From NCBI RefSeq assembly GCF_000165425.1, contig NW_001799055.1:537677-601676 (forward strand): a DNA stretch of 64,000 nt, given 5' to 3'. Origin of the DNA: Paramecium tetraurelia. Taxonomy: Eukaryota > Ciliophora > Oligohymenophorea > Peniculida > Parameciidae. Below are positions 12,078 to 23,923 of the stretch, in pieces. The position numbers and the translations under genes are program-made. How positions within the stretch are numbered: the first letter of the stretch is position 1; each line of letters starts with the position of its first letter. Under the pieces are notes generated by a model. The model searched no databases. It was not told the origin of the DNA and was given only the letters and a program-made list of their open reading frames with translations.

Positions 12078-13235
12078 TCATTATTCAAGTGGAACATCAT
12101 ATTCAAAGTCCTTCGTCGTCAATCCTTTACATTAATACTACCCTTCTCTAATAAAATGTCCTCTAAAATATCGATAGTTCTTGTATTTCTTCTTAGTTTC
12201 ACTCACCTTCTTTGGCACTTTTATCTATTTTACCAAATCTTCCTCCTCCAATTGATAAACATACGGATTCTATTGCTCCTTCTTTTTATTCTTTTCCTCA
12301 TCATTCCCTTTCTAAGAATTGCGTTTTTTCTTCGGCTTCAAAAGAACCGAAAACTATTCATTCTCATTATTATTAGATTCATTAAATAATTAGAGTTTTT
12401 TGGAATAGTCATTTTCTAACAGAGTCAGCTTATAAATTGGGCATTGTTTGTTTTGCTCAATAGTCTTGTATAGCATCGGATGAAATGTTAATTGATTCGC
12501 ATGATTAGTGAAGAATCTATTGATCCTTCTAAACTCCTCCATCAATTGCAAGTAAAAGTAGATCTTTTTAAATTGATGTCTCGTAGTTATCTTGGAGAAC
12601 TTACTATATCTCTCCTCTCTTGAATCTGAAAAACAGCTAGCATAGCATTTCAATAACTCCTGTAACTTCATTGCGCTTTCCCTGAAATCTCTCACAAAGT
12701 AATCATCTTTGTATTCGTCTATGTCGTGATCCAGTATTCTCAACATTGATAACACCGTTATTGGCTATATCATTGTATGTTTCTAATAGAAATCAGATCT
12801 CCTTAACGACTTCACCACTGAAAATATATAGCAATCCTTAAATCCCAACAACCCTGGTTTCAACCACGTTTTAACATAATCAGCATATCGAGTTGAATAC
12901 AATTAGATTCCTGTCAATCTCTTGAATTCGTGTTTTGCATAATCCATATTGCCCCTTGTTTTTATCGCTGTTTCGAATAGGGTGGCCAATTATTCCTTAG
13001 ACATGTTTTCATTGTAATCAACAAAAGATTCCCATCTAAATATTTATCAATGTTTCTACGCTCTTTTCAATCTGTAGGCCTTCTCAATCTTTATTCCAAC
13101 CTGAGCTTCCAAATGTCTTGCAACTTATCCCCAATTCTTACAATTTGGTCCCCCATGAACATCCACTATTTAAACTAGTTCCTTTGATATGCTCAAGTAT
13201 TTCCCTTTACTCTTTTGTCTATCCTTCTATCTCAT
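12078..13235 (-). CDS. Unknown protein, 377 residues
   Basis: ATG 13235 to TGA 12078 with one 24-nt intron (13036-13059) gives 377 residues in a clean frame. The middle is well folded in appearance, with aromatic and aliphatic residues spaced through it (for example VDVHGGPNCKNWGQVARHLE, NMDYAKHEFKRLTG and DYVKTWLKPGLLGFKDCY). The C-terminal 90 residues are Lys/Glu-rich with a nuclear-localisation-like KPKKKRN. No family was recognised. A nucleic-acid-binding or nuclear role is only a guess from the basic tail. The gene stands between the B-box/MORN gene and the DNase II-like gene, all on the - strand. Confidence 0.8.
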
Positions 13236-13610
13236 CAGAATAAGTAAAATTATTCATTATTTTCCCCTTTCTATTTCGCATTTTAATTTTTGTCAAATTA
13301 TTATAAACAATATTATAAACATAAACCAAAACTCTTTGTGCTTATTGATACATAAGATTCATTTATTGTTTATTACTTAGTTAAGAATAAAATGGCTTTA
13401 GTATATAAGAACATTGCATACAGTTAAATGGATTAAATCTACCTCAAGTTTAAAGATATTTTTATAATGAAGTATTGTGGATTCCAATTCGTTTATCCTT
13501 ATTTTATTATTAAATAAGTCTTCTAAACATCGATAATTTATGTGTATAAAAATTTTAATTTTTTTGGATTTATATTTAGTTAATGAAGCAAAATAAAAAT
13601 TAATTAAATA
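13236..13610. other. Short intergenic spacer
   Basis: These 375 bp of AT-rich DNA lie between two - strand genes. No coding frame, RNA gene or repeat is supported. They should hold the promoter of the 377-residue gene and the 3' end of the DNase II-like gene. Confidence 0.5.
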
Positions 13611-14692
13611 TCAGCATGTCTGTCTTTCGACAAATGACTTATTTATTACATTCCATATTTTGGAATGCAAAAAACAAAGAGAAGTTCCTCCTCTTTTATT
13701 TTAGGTAGTCATTCTATTCAAATCAGACATACAAACATAGGGCATAGCACTTTGGACTGAGATACCAAATTTAGAATGGTCTTTTGTATATTTAAATTTA
13801 TAACCCTAAATATAGAATTTGAATTATACATTATGATTTCTATAAATATTGCTATAAGTTTGGTAAGTATTTGTGCATGCAGCCTCCTATAGACCTCCAG
13901 TTCCATTTCCCCATGTTTCCATTACCAAACCAACTTTTAATGTAGGAGCAACAACTGTAGCATAAAAGTCATCCACTAAATTTTGGTTCTTGGAAATAAC
14001 ATTAATGATCATTCCATTCTTGCTCTTAACCTATGAAGCTCCATTTTAGGCTGGGATTTTCCTTGAATTGTTTCTTAAAGCAAAAATATTTGGGTAAGTT
14101 GACTCAAAAGTGCTGATTTCATTAGCCTTCTGGGTTAAGGTTTAGGCAATAATATATTGCTCGGCTACAACATTAATTTAAGAAGTCATCATTGTCACAC
14201 AAAAAAAATGTTGCCCATTTACACTAGAACTGCTTGGCATTCCAGGTATTATATAACTAAATTTATATTACCAAAATATTACCTTTAAGTATCATCGAAA
14301 ACAGGGAATTGTGGTGTTGAATGGTTGATTATGAATCCCTATCCACTAGTAGATGCTGACAAAATGCCTTTGGAATGAGCTCTATCGGAGATTGTTGATT
14401 TTCCAGAGGGTTAATCATTCCATACTACATTCATAGTTGTAGTTGATGTAAATGAGATCTAACTCACAGTTCTTTACAAGGCAGATGTATAGTCTCTCAA
14501 ATCATCATTCATCAGGTTCATTGCAGAACAGTCATTTTGTGAATCACAATAATAGTATTCAAATCCACTATAGGGAATACTTGTGTCAGCAGGCAATTTG
14601 AATATCAGCCACCAGTCAACCTATGTTCCTGTCGAACTTAAGCAGCTTTGGCTAAACACCTATATCACTAGAACTAGCAGAAGGATTTTCAT
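13611..14692 (-). CDS. DNase II-like acid endonuclease, secreted/lysosomal
   Basis: The spliced product is 351 residues (one 26-nt intron, 14257-14282), matching the usual length of about 350-360. It starts with a signal peptide (MKILLLVLVIQVFSQS) and then VDWWLIFKLP, the usual N-terminal signature of DNase II. Both HxK motifs of the phospholipase-D-like active site are present: RAHSKG (His about 106) and KDHSKFG near residue 295. GFIINHSTPQFP and WGNGTGG also match the family. DNase II cleaves DNA in acidic compartments without metal. In a phagotrophic ciliate, digestion of food DNA in food vacuoles is the likely role (inference). The C-terminal extension after the second HxK is about 55 residues. 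Confidence 0.9.
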
Positions 14693-15872
14693 TGTTACAA
14701 TTATCAATGAACTATCTTTGTTTTATAATATGATATCACTTTATATGTCATGTGACGCACTTTTTTTATATTGTAATACTGTTCAAAATCTTTAAGCTTT
14801 GTACAATAATATTCAATATAATTAAATTAAGTGACATTTATTTTTTTAATACTAATACTACATTAAATCATCTTGCATTTTAAAATATTATACCACTTTT
14901 AATTAACTCAAAATAATTGTATTATTCTCCTCTTTGATAAAGGTCGTTGTTGTTCCGAATTATGGTCATGATATGACTTAAATTCAATTAAAAAATAAAG
15001 AGATTTAAACTTTCTATTTATTGAAATTGCAAGAACTCAGAATTTGCATTTTAGAATTTTCATCATTTACCAATATACCTACAAGAATAAGGATCACTAT
15101 TGATATTGTATATGAAATATTTCTAAAATTCATAAATCATAATCCTTTCTACTTCTTATATTATGATCAAATATATTTCTGATGAAATGCAAATATACTT
15201 TTTATTTATTGTCATAATCTTTACTTTTTAAATATGACAATAAAACATGAATCCCCCCTCATTGATGTACCTTAATCAAATATCTCAATATTTTATGTGA
15301 CGAAATTGATAAAAAATAGTATTATTTTCTTTTGATTATGTAATATTAGAGTAATAATCTGTCACCACTCGCAAAAATATAAAATTTAATAAAAATTTTC
15401 TTATTAGAACAATAATATCCTGAATTATGTGAAAATACGACATATACATCCCTTATAATCTAATATGGCTATAAAAATTGGAATATAAGTATTTTGTGGC
15501 GACATAAAACTTATTTTAATAAATCAAGTGAAAAATCTTAACATTTTGATACCAGAACTTCAAATATCACTATTCTTATCAGAAAATTTAGTTGCTTTTG
15601 ATTTGTGATTTTTTAAAATAAATTAATAAACTTCTAATCAAATGATGTCATAAAAAGATACAATATAAAAATTTTGAAAACAGGAAAGGAAATGGGATTC
15701 AATTATTATTAAGCATTACAAGATTAGAAGCAAGCAATTTGGTGTGGCAGAGATGATTATTTTAAGTAAATTGAATATAAATTTTATTGATTATATTTAT
15801 AAAAATTTGTCAGTTAATCGAACAATCATGTAAAGAAAAATAGAATGCTATAATAAAGGACTTTTTACGTCA
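14693..15872. other. AT-rich intergenic region before the kinase gene
   Basis: There are 1.2 kb without a supported gene. A 36-codon + frame starts at about 15691 (MGFNYYQALQDQ...) but ends at TGA and cannot be spliced to the kinase with a normal-sized intron. An in-frame upstream ATG for the kinase exists at 15828. The divergent promoters of the DNase II-like and kinase genes should lie here. Confidence 0.4.
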
Positions 15873-17369
15873 ATGACTCAATTTGAACTCAAATAGAGAT
15901 CTAACGGTAAGACTAGTTTAGGAACTGGATCTTTTGGAACTGTTAATCTGGTACAACATGTCAAATCATAATCACTCTATGCCATAAAATCAATTTAACA
16001 AAGCAATATCTAAACTCCATATGAGTAGGAAGGAGTGGAAAGGGAAATTAAAGTCCATTTAAAGTGCCATCATCCAAATATCGTAAATTTGTATGATAGT
16101 TTCATTGAACATGGAAACGTATATATGGTGTTGGAATATGCTGAAAATGGAAACCTCTACAATTACGTATAAAGGAGAAAAAGATTAGATGAAAAAGAAG
16201 CCTGCAAGTACTTTATTTAAACCTGCAAAGCATTGCAATATCTTCATGAAATAAATGTATTCCATAGAGATATCAAAGTAATAAATGATATAAACATACA
16301 TAGCCTGAGAATTTGTTGTTGGATAGCAATAACGACATCAAATTATGTGATTTCGGATGGTGCGCAGAGAACATTCATCTTAAAAGAAAGACCTTCTGTG
16401 GAACCTACGAGTACATGGCTCCTGAAATTGTCTCAGACTTGCCCTATGACTATAAGATAGACATCTGGTCAGTTGGAGTATTGCTTTATGAATTGTTGCA
16501 TGGGTATGCTCCATTTAAGGGGAAGGAATACAAGGAAATAGCAGCAAATATAAAGACCGGCTTAATACGCTATTCCAGTTCAATCAATGCAGATGCCCAA
16601 GAACTAATAAAGAATATCTTATAAAAAGAACCATCTTAGAGATTATCCTTCAAAGATATTTATCAATCTCCATTTGTTCAGAGATGCTATCCATAATAAG
16701 GATGTAATATTGTTATCTAATAATATAATAGAACTTAAGATATCGTTATCTCCAAGGTCTAGTTTTTCAGTTGATTAAAATTCAATCTAAAAATATCAAT
16801 CTCCTTTGATAAGTCACAAATAATAACCAATTGGTAGATTAAATCAAACAAATGGGAATAATTTGAACAACTCTTCATCTTTGAGTATCAAATCTCCTAA
16901 TATATCAAAAACAAGAGTTGATTCAAAGAAACAATCAAATATATTTGATGATATCAAAAAGAAAATCATTTATGAATAGACCAGTCCTTTAAGGGATGCG
17001 ACAAACATGCATAAAAGAAATTAGGCTAGTTTAACCAATTTAATCAAGAATTCTAATACAAAAATTACATAGATAAAAAGTCCTTAACCAAAAAAGATCT
17101 AATTGAGTAAATACTGTTCAAAATCAAGAAACTTTGATGAAAATGGAACTCTCAAGCTTTTAGATTAATTTAAATCAATGCCATCGTTTACAATAGAGGA
17201 TCAATAGCATACTTTCGAAGAGGAAAACAGATTAAATTTAAAGACTGATAGAGTTATCAAAGTGTAAAATAAGGATTGTGTTTCTAGATTCAAAAAAGAA
17301 TCTCATTAGTCTTAAGATTTAGATAAGATACTAAAAATGTATCTAAGTATGTGCAGCAGTAGACAATGA
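15873..17369 (+). CDS. Ser/Thr protein kinase, Aurora-like
   Basis: The spliced product is 480 residues, with introns at 16278-16303 (26 nt, between DIK and PEN) and 16704-16731 (28 nt). The kinase domain spans about residues 8-265: glycine loop GTGSFGTV, VAIK-type lysine YAIKSI, catalytic HRDIKPENLLL, DFGW, activation segment KRKTFCGTYEYMAPEI and DIWSVGVLLYELL. DFGW with a KxRKT.CGT loop is the Aurora pattern, so a mitotic or ciliary kinase is the best call. All catalytic residues are present. The 215-residue tail is Ser/Asn/Lys-rich and probably unstructured. An in-frame ATG 45 nt upstream (15828) could be the true start. Confidence 0.9.
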
Positions 17370-17975
17370 ATTGTTATTTTTATAATTTAGTACTTTATTA
17401 AATATTTTTGTAATCTATTATATTCTAAGGTCAGTTAAGAAAAATTCATTAGTCGTTAAATCTGAAATTATATAATTGCATCAAATATTAGCGTAATTAA
17501 TATTGTTTGGTATTTGTACTAGGATATAAGATATTAACATATTGAATTAAAAGCTTAATTATGTTGATATTATTTAATAATTTCTGATCTCAATTTATTG
17601 TTTAAATTATTAATTTGTTAAAATACTGACTAAGCAAGCCATAGATCAAAATTAATAATGTATCATCATTTACTAAATATATGACTCTAAAATAAAATAA
17701 AAATTCATCCTAACAGATTCAGTCATCAATAATTATTTGTCCATTTTGGTCATTTATCTTGGTTAATTTTGATCTAAAGTAATCACATAAACCGATAACA
17801 AAATTGATCCCAATCAAATTTCAATCCATGCTAACTCCCAAAACTTCATCAATAAACATTTATGTGACTATTTGCATATTAAATCCAAATTTTATTATTC
17901 ATTTAGTCCATAGATTCTATGATTAATTTAAATCTCATGGCATTTTAATTACATTTTTAATAAAAATTAAATCTA
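17370..17975. other. Intergenic AT-rich spacer
   Basis: There are about 600 bp between two + strand genes. No frame, RNA or repeat is supported. TGA occurs often in all forward frames. Confidence 0.45.
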
Positions 17976-18373
17976 ATGAATAGTCAAGAGAATGTTGCTG
18001 GGGTGAAAACGAGGTCTATGAAAGTGTGCGATAATATGGTAGAAATTACTGCAAAACGAGTTTACTGTCATATTTCGAAAGCAAAGAAGACTTAATTGGT
18101 TCAAACTGTACTGAAATAGAAATGCAAAATTAAGAAAGTAAGATTTTCTTAAAATTTCAGATAGCCAAAGACCTGAATATTAACTATGCTACTGCTAAAA
18201 CTATACTACATTGTTATAAGAAAAAGGAAATTAATTTGAACGATGACTCATAGTAAAAAAGGGCTAGTTATAGTTCTATAAAGAATGACCCTAAATTATA
18301 TGTCTAAATTAGGCAAGGGGAAAAAATAATAAACCACTATGAGTATTTCGATGTAATCAAAAGACACTAATGA
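17976..18373 (+). CDS. Small HTH-type DNA-binding protein (putative)
   Basis: The spliced product is 124 residues, with a 23-nt intron at 18138-18160. The stretch after the splice reads KIKKIAKDLNINYATAKTIL, a helix-turn-helix resembling Myb/homeodomain-like or resolvase-type domains, with the turn at N-I-N and the recognition helix YATAKTILHCY. The rest is basic and polar (SQQKRASYSSIK). No transposase catalytic residues are present, so it is not an active mobile element on its own. A sequence-specific DNA-binding role is inferred from the HTH only. Confidence 0.7.
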
Positions 18374-18853
18374 TTTTTTTTAACTCCTCTTAATTTTGCA
18401 TTTCACTATATATATATACAAAAAATAGAAAGTTCCTAGAAAAATTAAATGACTTCGACCAGAATCCTAAATAAAATACTTTTAAATATCATATTGATCA
18501 ACGAATTGCCTTGATGTGTTAAAAGCCAAAATATATAATTAATAAAGCTTAGTATATATTGTCAATTAAAGGAATTAAAGAGCTTGAATGCTTTAATTTC
18601 ATAAGTCCTATATCGTGAACTCCTTATAGAAATGATTATTTTGGATTCTATTCAAACCCTTCAGGAATATCACTAAATAAAAAAGTAGTAAAGAATTAAT
18701 TTCAATAGTCGATTCTAAATCGATAGTATATTTGAAAAATGATAAGTAAATAAAATATATAAATGCTAGATATTTATAAATGCGTCCTTTGAATTTTCAA
18801 AAAAAAATGGCTTGCAAATCAAAATTATTTTAAATTTTGTATTGTAATTAATT
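18374..18853. other. Intergenic spacer
   Basis: These 480 bp are AT-rich, with no gene or repeat supported. Confidence 0.45.
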
Positions 18854-19331
18854 ATGAAGGACAACAAAAATTAACCAGAATTAATTAAGACTTAAGTAGT
18901 TGACATTAATAATCATTTTTTAGTTAAGAAAGAGGAATTATCGTTATCTTGGTTTCCTTAGTATCAAAATTATGATATTATTTAAGGTAAACTATTAAGC
19001 AACCTTCTTATTAATCATCGAATATTAGTCAATGTCTTTAGCAACAAGTAATCCCATTCGAAATACTAGCAACCTAGAGCTTTTAAACTATGTTTTACTG
19101 GGATTGTTCTAGAATCTCAATATTATAGTTCATATAATAACAGGAAATTAACCTAATAATTTAGAATTGAAAGATCTAAACTCATTAAATTATGAAAGAA
19201 CAAGAGCAGATATCAATATACTATGCATTTTAGAATGGATAAATTAGCAATTTTATAAAGACCCAAAAAAGGTAGATAAAATTGTTGATGTTATATAGAG
19301 ATATTGCTATCTAAGAAAGATTGATCTTTGA
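18854..19331 (+). CDS. Unknown protein, 151 residues
   Basis: ATG 18854 to TGA 19329-19331 with a canonical 22-nt intron (19048-19069, GTAATCC...ACTAG) gives 151 residues. Both flanking frames are open here, so the splice was chosen because it has ideal borders and links the two best-looking pieces. The product has a mixed N-terminus with LSWFPQYQNYDII, then NYVLLGLFQNLNIIVHIITG and a charged C-terminus DPKKVDKIVDVIQRYCYLRK. An alternative is a 99-residue single-frame gene from ATG 19032. No family was recognised. Confidence 0.6.
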
Positions 19332-19624
19332 TCATATGTATACTAATTGTGAACAAATTAATTGTTATGTCCATGCTTAAATTTGGTTCTGCATGTTTAA
19401 ATAACATTACGAATGTTTTAAATTATTATATTTTATAAATGATGAATTATTTTGTAAAATAATTGGCTTATTTTATTTTTCTTTTGGTCATGAGGTTTAT
19501 ATCATAAAATCAATTATAAATTGCAATTTTGGTTATATTGGGGAGATGACTTTTAGATCAATTTTACTCCAATTCATTTAAATGTTGGTTTAATTATAAT
19601 TATTAAAATACATAAAGTCTATTG

Positions 19625-20420
19625 ATGCTTCATTGTTGTCGATGCAATAAAAGTCGATCTCCAAAAGATAGGAACAAAAGCAATACTAAATTGCAGGATC
19701 ACTAAATTGAGTAAAGGGTGTAGCAGGCGAACCATTAACAAGCTTATATTGCGAAGATTAAGGAGAATGAATAAATGATTCTGAAAATGTACAAAGAGTT
19801 GTAAGATGAAAATGGTAGACTTAGAAGTCTTATAAATTCGTATTGATTATTTGTTTTAAGGTGTAGATTGGAATAGGAGAAATTAGAATTGCAGGAGAAA
19901 TTCAATTAGTTATAGATTCAAAGCATACAATTTATTCCTCAAAGTCATTCGAGATCAATACTGGAGGAGACTAATTTACATTTTAGTACCAAGCAACAGT
20001 CTTTCCAATTTAATGACCCCAGCAATATAAAATATTAATCGTTAAAAAAATTGTACGACGAATTAATTAAGGATAAGGACTGGGATGCTTAGAAAAAGAA
20101 TCAGTATTCATCTTCAATATAGTTTCTGAATAATATTCTTTAATAGAAGTAAGAAGACTTGGAATTGGCACAAGGCCAAATCATTAAGCAGAATAAGATC
20201 ATTGGGGAATATGAGTTAAAATATAATTAATTATTATGTAATACATATGATTAATAAATAAGAGGATTACTAGTAGTTATAATAGGAGGTTTACTAAAGG
20301 AAGAGATCATTCTCGGAATTTAAAACCATGGCACTATCGTAGGATAACCCTTTTAATGGAGTGATTTAGGAGGCGATCAAATTAAACCCTTAGAAAATTG
20401 TAATAAAAACTATAAATTGA
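19625..20420 (+). CDS. Coiled-coil protein with N-terminal Cys pair
   Basis: The spliced product is 249 residues, with introns 19840-19860 (21 nt, contains the in-frame TGA) and 20238-20262 (25 nt). It begins MLHCCRCNKSRSPKD, so three Cys are near the start. From about residue 40 onward it is an almost continuous Gln/Glu/Lys-rich coiled coil (RLEQEKLELQEKFNQLQ, KIIGEYELKYNQLLQDYQQL). The end, NPFNGVIQEAIKLNPQKIVIK, is more globular. No enzyme motif is present. It is followed 29 bp later by another coiled-coil gene on the same strand. Confidence 0.78.
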
Positions 20421-20449
20421 GTTCGTCTATTTATATAATTATATTTATA

Positions 20450-21151
20450 ATGATTACTCGCAGTGAAATTAAGGGATTTCTGCCCCAAAGTATTAGTAAA
20501 CAATATAAAACAGAACCGATAGATCAGAATATCAGCGATCTCTCCTTCAGTTTCACACACAGTTTGAAGAGTAGTGTGAAGCCGAAGTTAAACGATTCAA
20601 TACAATTCGAAACCCAGATATCTTAGAGAATTCAAGTTAAACCTCCTCTAACATCAAAGAGCAACAAAAAGTTCTCGATCCCAATAATCAGAGATAAAAC
20701 AAACTTTAATTCTGGATTGATTAGTGATTAAATGTCTACTCCTAGATCGAAATTGTAAGACTGTAAATTTTAACTAATTCATCTCAAGCTGTAAAACTAA
20801 CAAAACCAAAAGATCAACAAGCAAATATTGATTGAGAAATTATCTAAGCAATTGAAACAATCTTCAACAACCAACATCCCAAAATCAAAAGAGATGATGT
20901 AAATTGAGTTGTTATTAGCTGCATACAATTAATTACACTTAAGTCATTCAAAGTTGAAACAGGAGAACAAGACTTTAGAATAAGAAATCACAATATGGAA
21001 ATCAAAGTATCAGGATTTGGAAAAAAAGACAAAATCAAACATCCATTCTAAAAGTACATCATTATAAGTGTAATTCAATAAGCCAATTAATTAAAATATA
21101 TAAGAGAGATTAAAAACACAATCAAATTCTTTTAAGTTCTCCTTATATTGA
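20450..21151 (+). CDS. Coiled-coil protein, Ser/Lys-rich, unknown function
   Basis: A single-exon frame of 233 residues runs from ATG 20450 to TGA 21149-21151. The N-terminal half is polar and low complexity (Ser, Asn, Lys, Pro). The C-terminal half contains helices such as QILIEKLSKQLKQ and HSKLKQENKTLEQEIT that should form a coiled coil. No known domain is visible. Its end lies 44 bp from the convergent B-box gene. Both neighbouring coiled-coil genes may encode cytoskeletal parts, but that is inference. Confidence 0.75.
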
Positions 21152-21195
21152 TTTATATAATTCATACTATATTTATACATATATATTTAGATTAG

Positions 21196-22304
21196 TCATT
21201 GTTTTCTTGATCCAAAATTACTTAAGCTTGGATACTCCCCATAATTATTTCTCATCTGTCTCTGTGATCCAAACTATTGTTAACTTTATTGCAAGTAATT
21301 ATTGGAACCAGGAGACTGATTCATGTATTAGGCTTGCTATGAAATCTCAAGTCCCCCTTTTGTTTGACTTTATGAAATCTTCTGTTCAGATTATCTTATT
21401 GATGCTTTACTATTTATAGCCGATCCAGCATTAGATTTCGAAGTAGTTATTTCTGGGGGAGCCAACTTGTGAATATTCAAGTATTCCGGTAGATCATAAT
21501 TAACTACTTTTAGAAACTCAGAAATAAATCCTCCTAATTAAGAACTAGATTTATGTATAAATTAGTACGATTTCTCAGAATCAAAACTAACTTTGGTTTA
21601 ATGAAGAGCATATCTCTCTGTGAATTCTTATGCTTGTAGAAAATATTGTTCATTTTCCTGTAAAGTTTTGGATTTCAAAAATCGTATGAGTGGTCTCATG
21701 CAATCCTGATTCTTTAAATTATCTAATAATTCAACATGTGAATTCCATCTATCTTGAATTACCTATTTGAAGAATTGAGCATCTCGTTTATAATTTTCAA
21801 TATTTTTTATATGCTTTCCTTGGACATCTATGAGCAATGAATTGAAATGTTATTCAATTATCTTAATGATCCTCTCCTTCTTCTCATTTAATAGTTTTAT
21901 GCATTACATGTTCATTTGGTCAGCCATTAATACAGAATTAGTAATATTCTAAAAGCAAGATGCCAATTTATTAGCTTATAATATATATGATCTAAAGGTA
22001 CCTTCATTATGCACTGTCAATTATATTTTATTTAAGACATTTTCCAGACTATCCAATTTAGGTTTGGACTGCGATTCAAAATGCTCCTGCACATGTTAAG
22101 GAATACATTCAGGACATAATGGGAAACAACATCCTTCAAGTTAACAGAAGTTAGTATAATTATATCCTTAATGATTGTAGCAATTAATCTAATTGCAATT
22201 TAAATAAACAATACTCTTGGTATGTTGTGAGTGTTAAATTCATTACAATGCTCGAGAATTTTAGGTACTTATAAAACGCTTGACACCAATTTTGTTTCAC
22301 ACAT
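21196..22304 (-). CDS. B-box-type zinc finger protein with coiled coil
   Basis: The spliced product is 360 residues, with one 26-nt intron at 22189-22214 that lies inside the zinc finger. The N-terminal 75 residues hold a Cys/His cluster (LEHCNEFNTHNIPR, INCYNH, FCQLEGCCFPLCPEC...H...H) that fits a B-box-like zinc site. A long helical region follows (residues about 80-260, for example NEKKERIIKIIEQHFNSLL), then a Ser/Asn/Gln-rich tail. No RING is seen, so ubiquitin-ligase activity is not supported. The layout resembles the first half of the B-box/MORN protein at 10437-11954 but without MORN repeats. Confidence 0.8.
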
Positions 22305-22426
22305 TGGATTATTGGCCTATTATTATTAAGTTATCTATCCAAGAGAAGTGACTGAAGCTTGATATCCCTTTGACATGACTGTTATAATAATATATTAAAT
22401 ATTAAATATTAATATAGTTATAAGAT

Positions 22427-23555
22427 TCACAGCTCTAAGAGTTGAGTGATTTAGACTTTATTACCTTCTACTTCTTCATCATTAAGCCATTTTATTCTCT
22501 GCCCATTTTGCCACATTCCAATTCTATATTATTTTTCACTCTGGTAATATATTCCAACACCAGATTATTTTCCATTAATCCAAGTACCTGCATATTTCCT
22601 ACCATCTCCAAAATAGAACAAACCTCTACCTTGTTTTTTATCTTATTAATAATTCTTTAATAAAAAAAGAAAATACTCCTTTGTAGCATTTTCCATCTGG
22701 CCATTTAAGAGTGCCTTCTCCATGCATTTTGTTATCTAACCAATTCCCAACATATTCTCTTCCATCTGGCCATTTATAAACCCCAAATCCAGAAATTTCG
22801 TTGTCAATAAAATTACCTTTCCTTTACATTGAATTTTACCTTCATAACTAGCAGTATCAACAAAGGTTAATTGTCCTTTGCCATTCTTTTTACCAAATTA
22901 ATACTAGCCTTCGTACTTTGCTCCATCGGGCCAGACTTCAATACCATAACCATGTTGATTGTCGTTAAGCCATTCACCCTCATACCTGGCTCCATTAAAA
23001 TGCACGTAAGTTCCTTTACCACAAGCTGCATCATCTACCCATTCACCATCATAGATGTCTCCGTCAGCATGTATTAGTTTTCCCTTGATTTTAAAAGTCG
23101 CTTACTTATCCATTTGATTTATCTTGTTTCCATTAACCTTCATAGATTGATCCATCTGGCCATATCTATTTTCCATAGCCATCTCTCATGCCACTGAGCC
23201 ATTGTCCTTCATATTTGGTTCCGTTTGGCATTAACATAATCTAGTTAAGTTGAAAAAGTACTGGAAGTAATTTACGCTCTTTAGTTTGGATGGTGTCGAC
23301 AACTTATTAGGGTATGGGATGTTGGGTTGTAATCAAATTTTAGGAGATCTCTTGGTTGGAGACTTTGCTGCGCATTGAATTCTTCATAATGGCTGAGTCA
23401 AAATCATTGTTAATAAGGGCATCTATTTTATCTGAGTTCTAATCTTTTTGAGGTTTGTGATGCTTGATGGAAACCTGAATGGATCTTGTCGATATTTTTT
23501 ATGATGTCAATTCATCCTTTTAACAACATTATGTAGCACATTTACATTAACCCAT
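22427..23555 (-). CDS. MORN repeat protein with N-terminal acylation motif
   Basis: The spliced product is 353 residues with three introns (23084-23105, 22817-22839, 22655-22676; 22-23 nt), each falling inside a MORN unit. The N-terminus MGQCKCATQCC has Gly2 followed by Cys residues, the classic dual myristoyl/palmitoyl pattern that tethers proteins to membranes. After a Ser/Lys-rich linker of about 100 residues come at least eight MORN repeats ([54 protein letters not shown] and others). A membrane-bound scaffold, perhaps at cortex or cilia, is inferred from this arrangement. Confidence 0.88.
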
Positions 23556-23582
23556 TTAAATATTTATATTTGTAATATTATT

Positions 23583-23883
23583 ATGATAGCTCATCTATTT
23601 CTAGCATTGATAATTTTATTGCCCTTTCTCCTTAATTGCTTCTTCCTTGCTCTTTTCTTCTTCTTACTCAGACAATCCAAAACTGCAATCGATTACTCAC
23701 AGTAATGATTGATTATAGGATCTTATGCGTTTGATGCAAAAATCTAACTCTGAGGTACCTAGTATCTCTGAATACGCAGAGCTTGCAAATAGACTGATGG
23801 CGAATATAAGGTTGATGATGACATCAATCTGGGATAAGGAATTGCAAATCTTCCCATTTATGAAAACAGTCTTTGCATTTTGA
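23583..23883 (+). CDS. Possible small membrane protein (low-confidence, structure unresolved)
   Basis: Two short frames lie close together. ATG 23583 encodes 41 residues, mostly a hydrophobic segment (LALIILLPFLLNCFFLALF), ending at TGA 23706. ATG 23725 encodes 52 polar residues (SEVPSISEYAELANRLMANI) ending at TGA 23881-23883. The frames differ and no intron of normal length joins them. They may be two exons of one gene with a misread base, two micro-genes, or chance. Confidence 0.3.
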
Positions 23884-23912
23884 ATAATAAATAAATAAAT
23901 AAATAAATAATA
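23884..23912. repeat. (AATA)n microsatellite
   Basis: Six or seven tandem AATA units lie directly upstream of the MAP kinase start codon, presumably in its 5' UTR or promoter. Slippage could vary its length between strains. Confidence 0.85.
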
Positions 23913-23923
23913 ACAGAGCAAGA

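Noticed and set aside
21207-21419. + strand frame of 70 codons
   Set aside because: The opposite strand encodes the Ser/Gln-rich tail of the B-box gene with a proper TGA stop and splice-supported frame.
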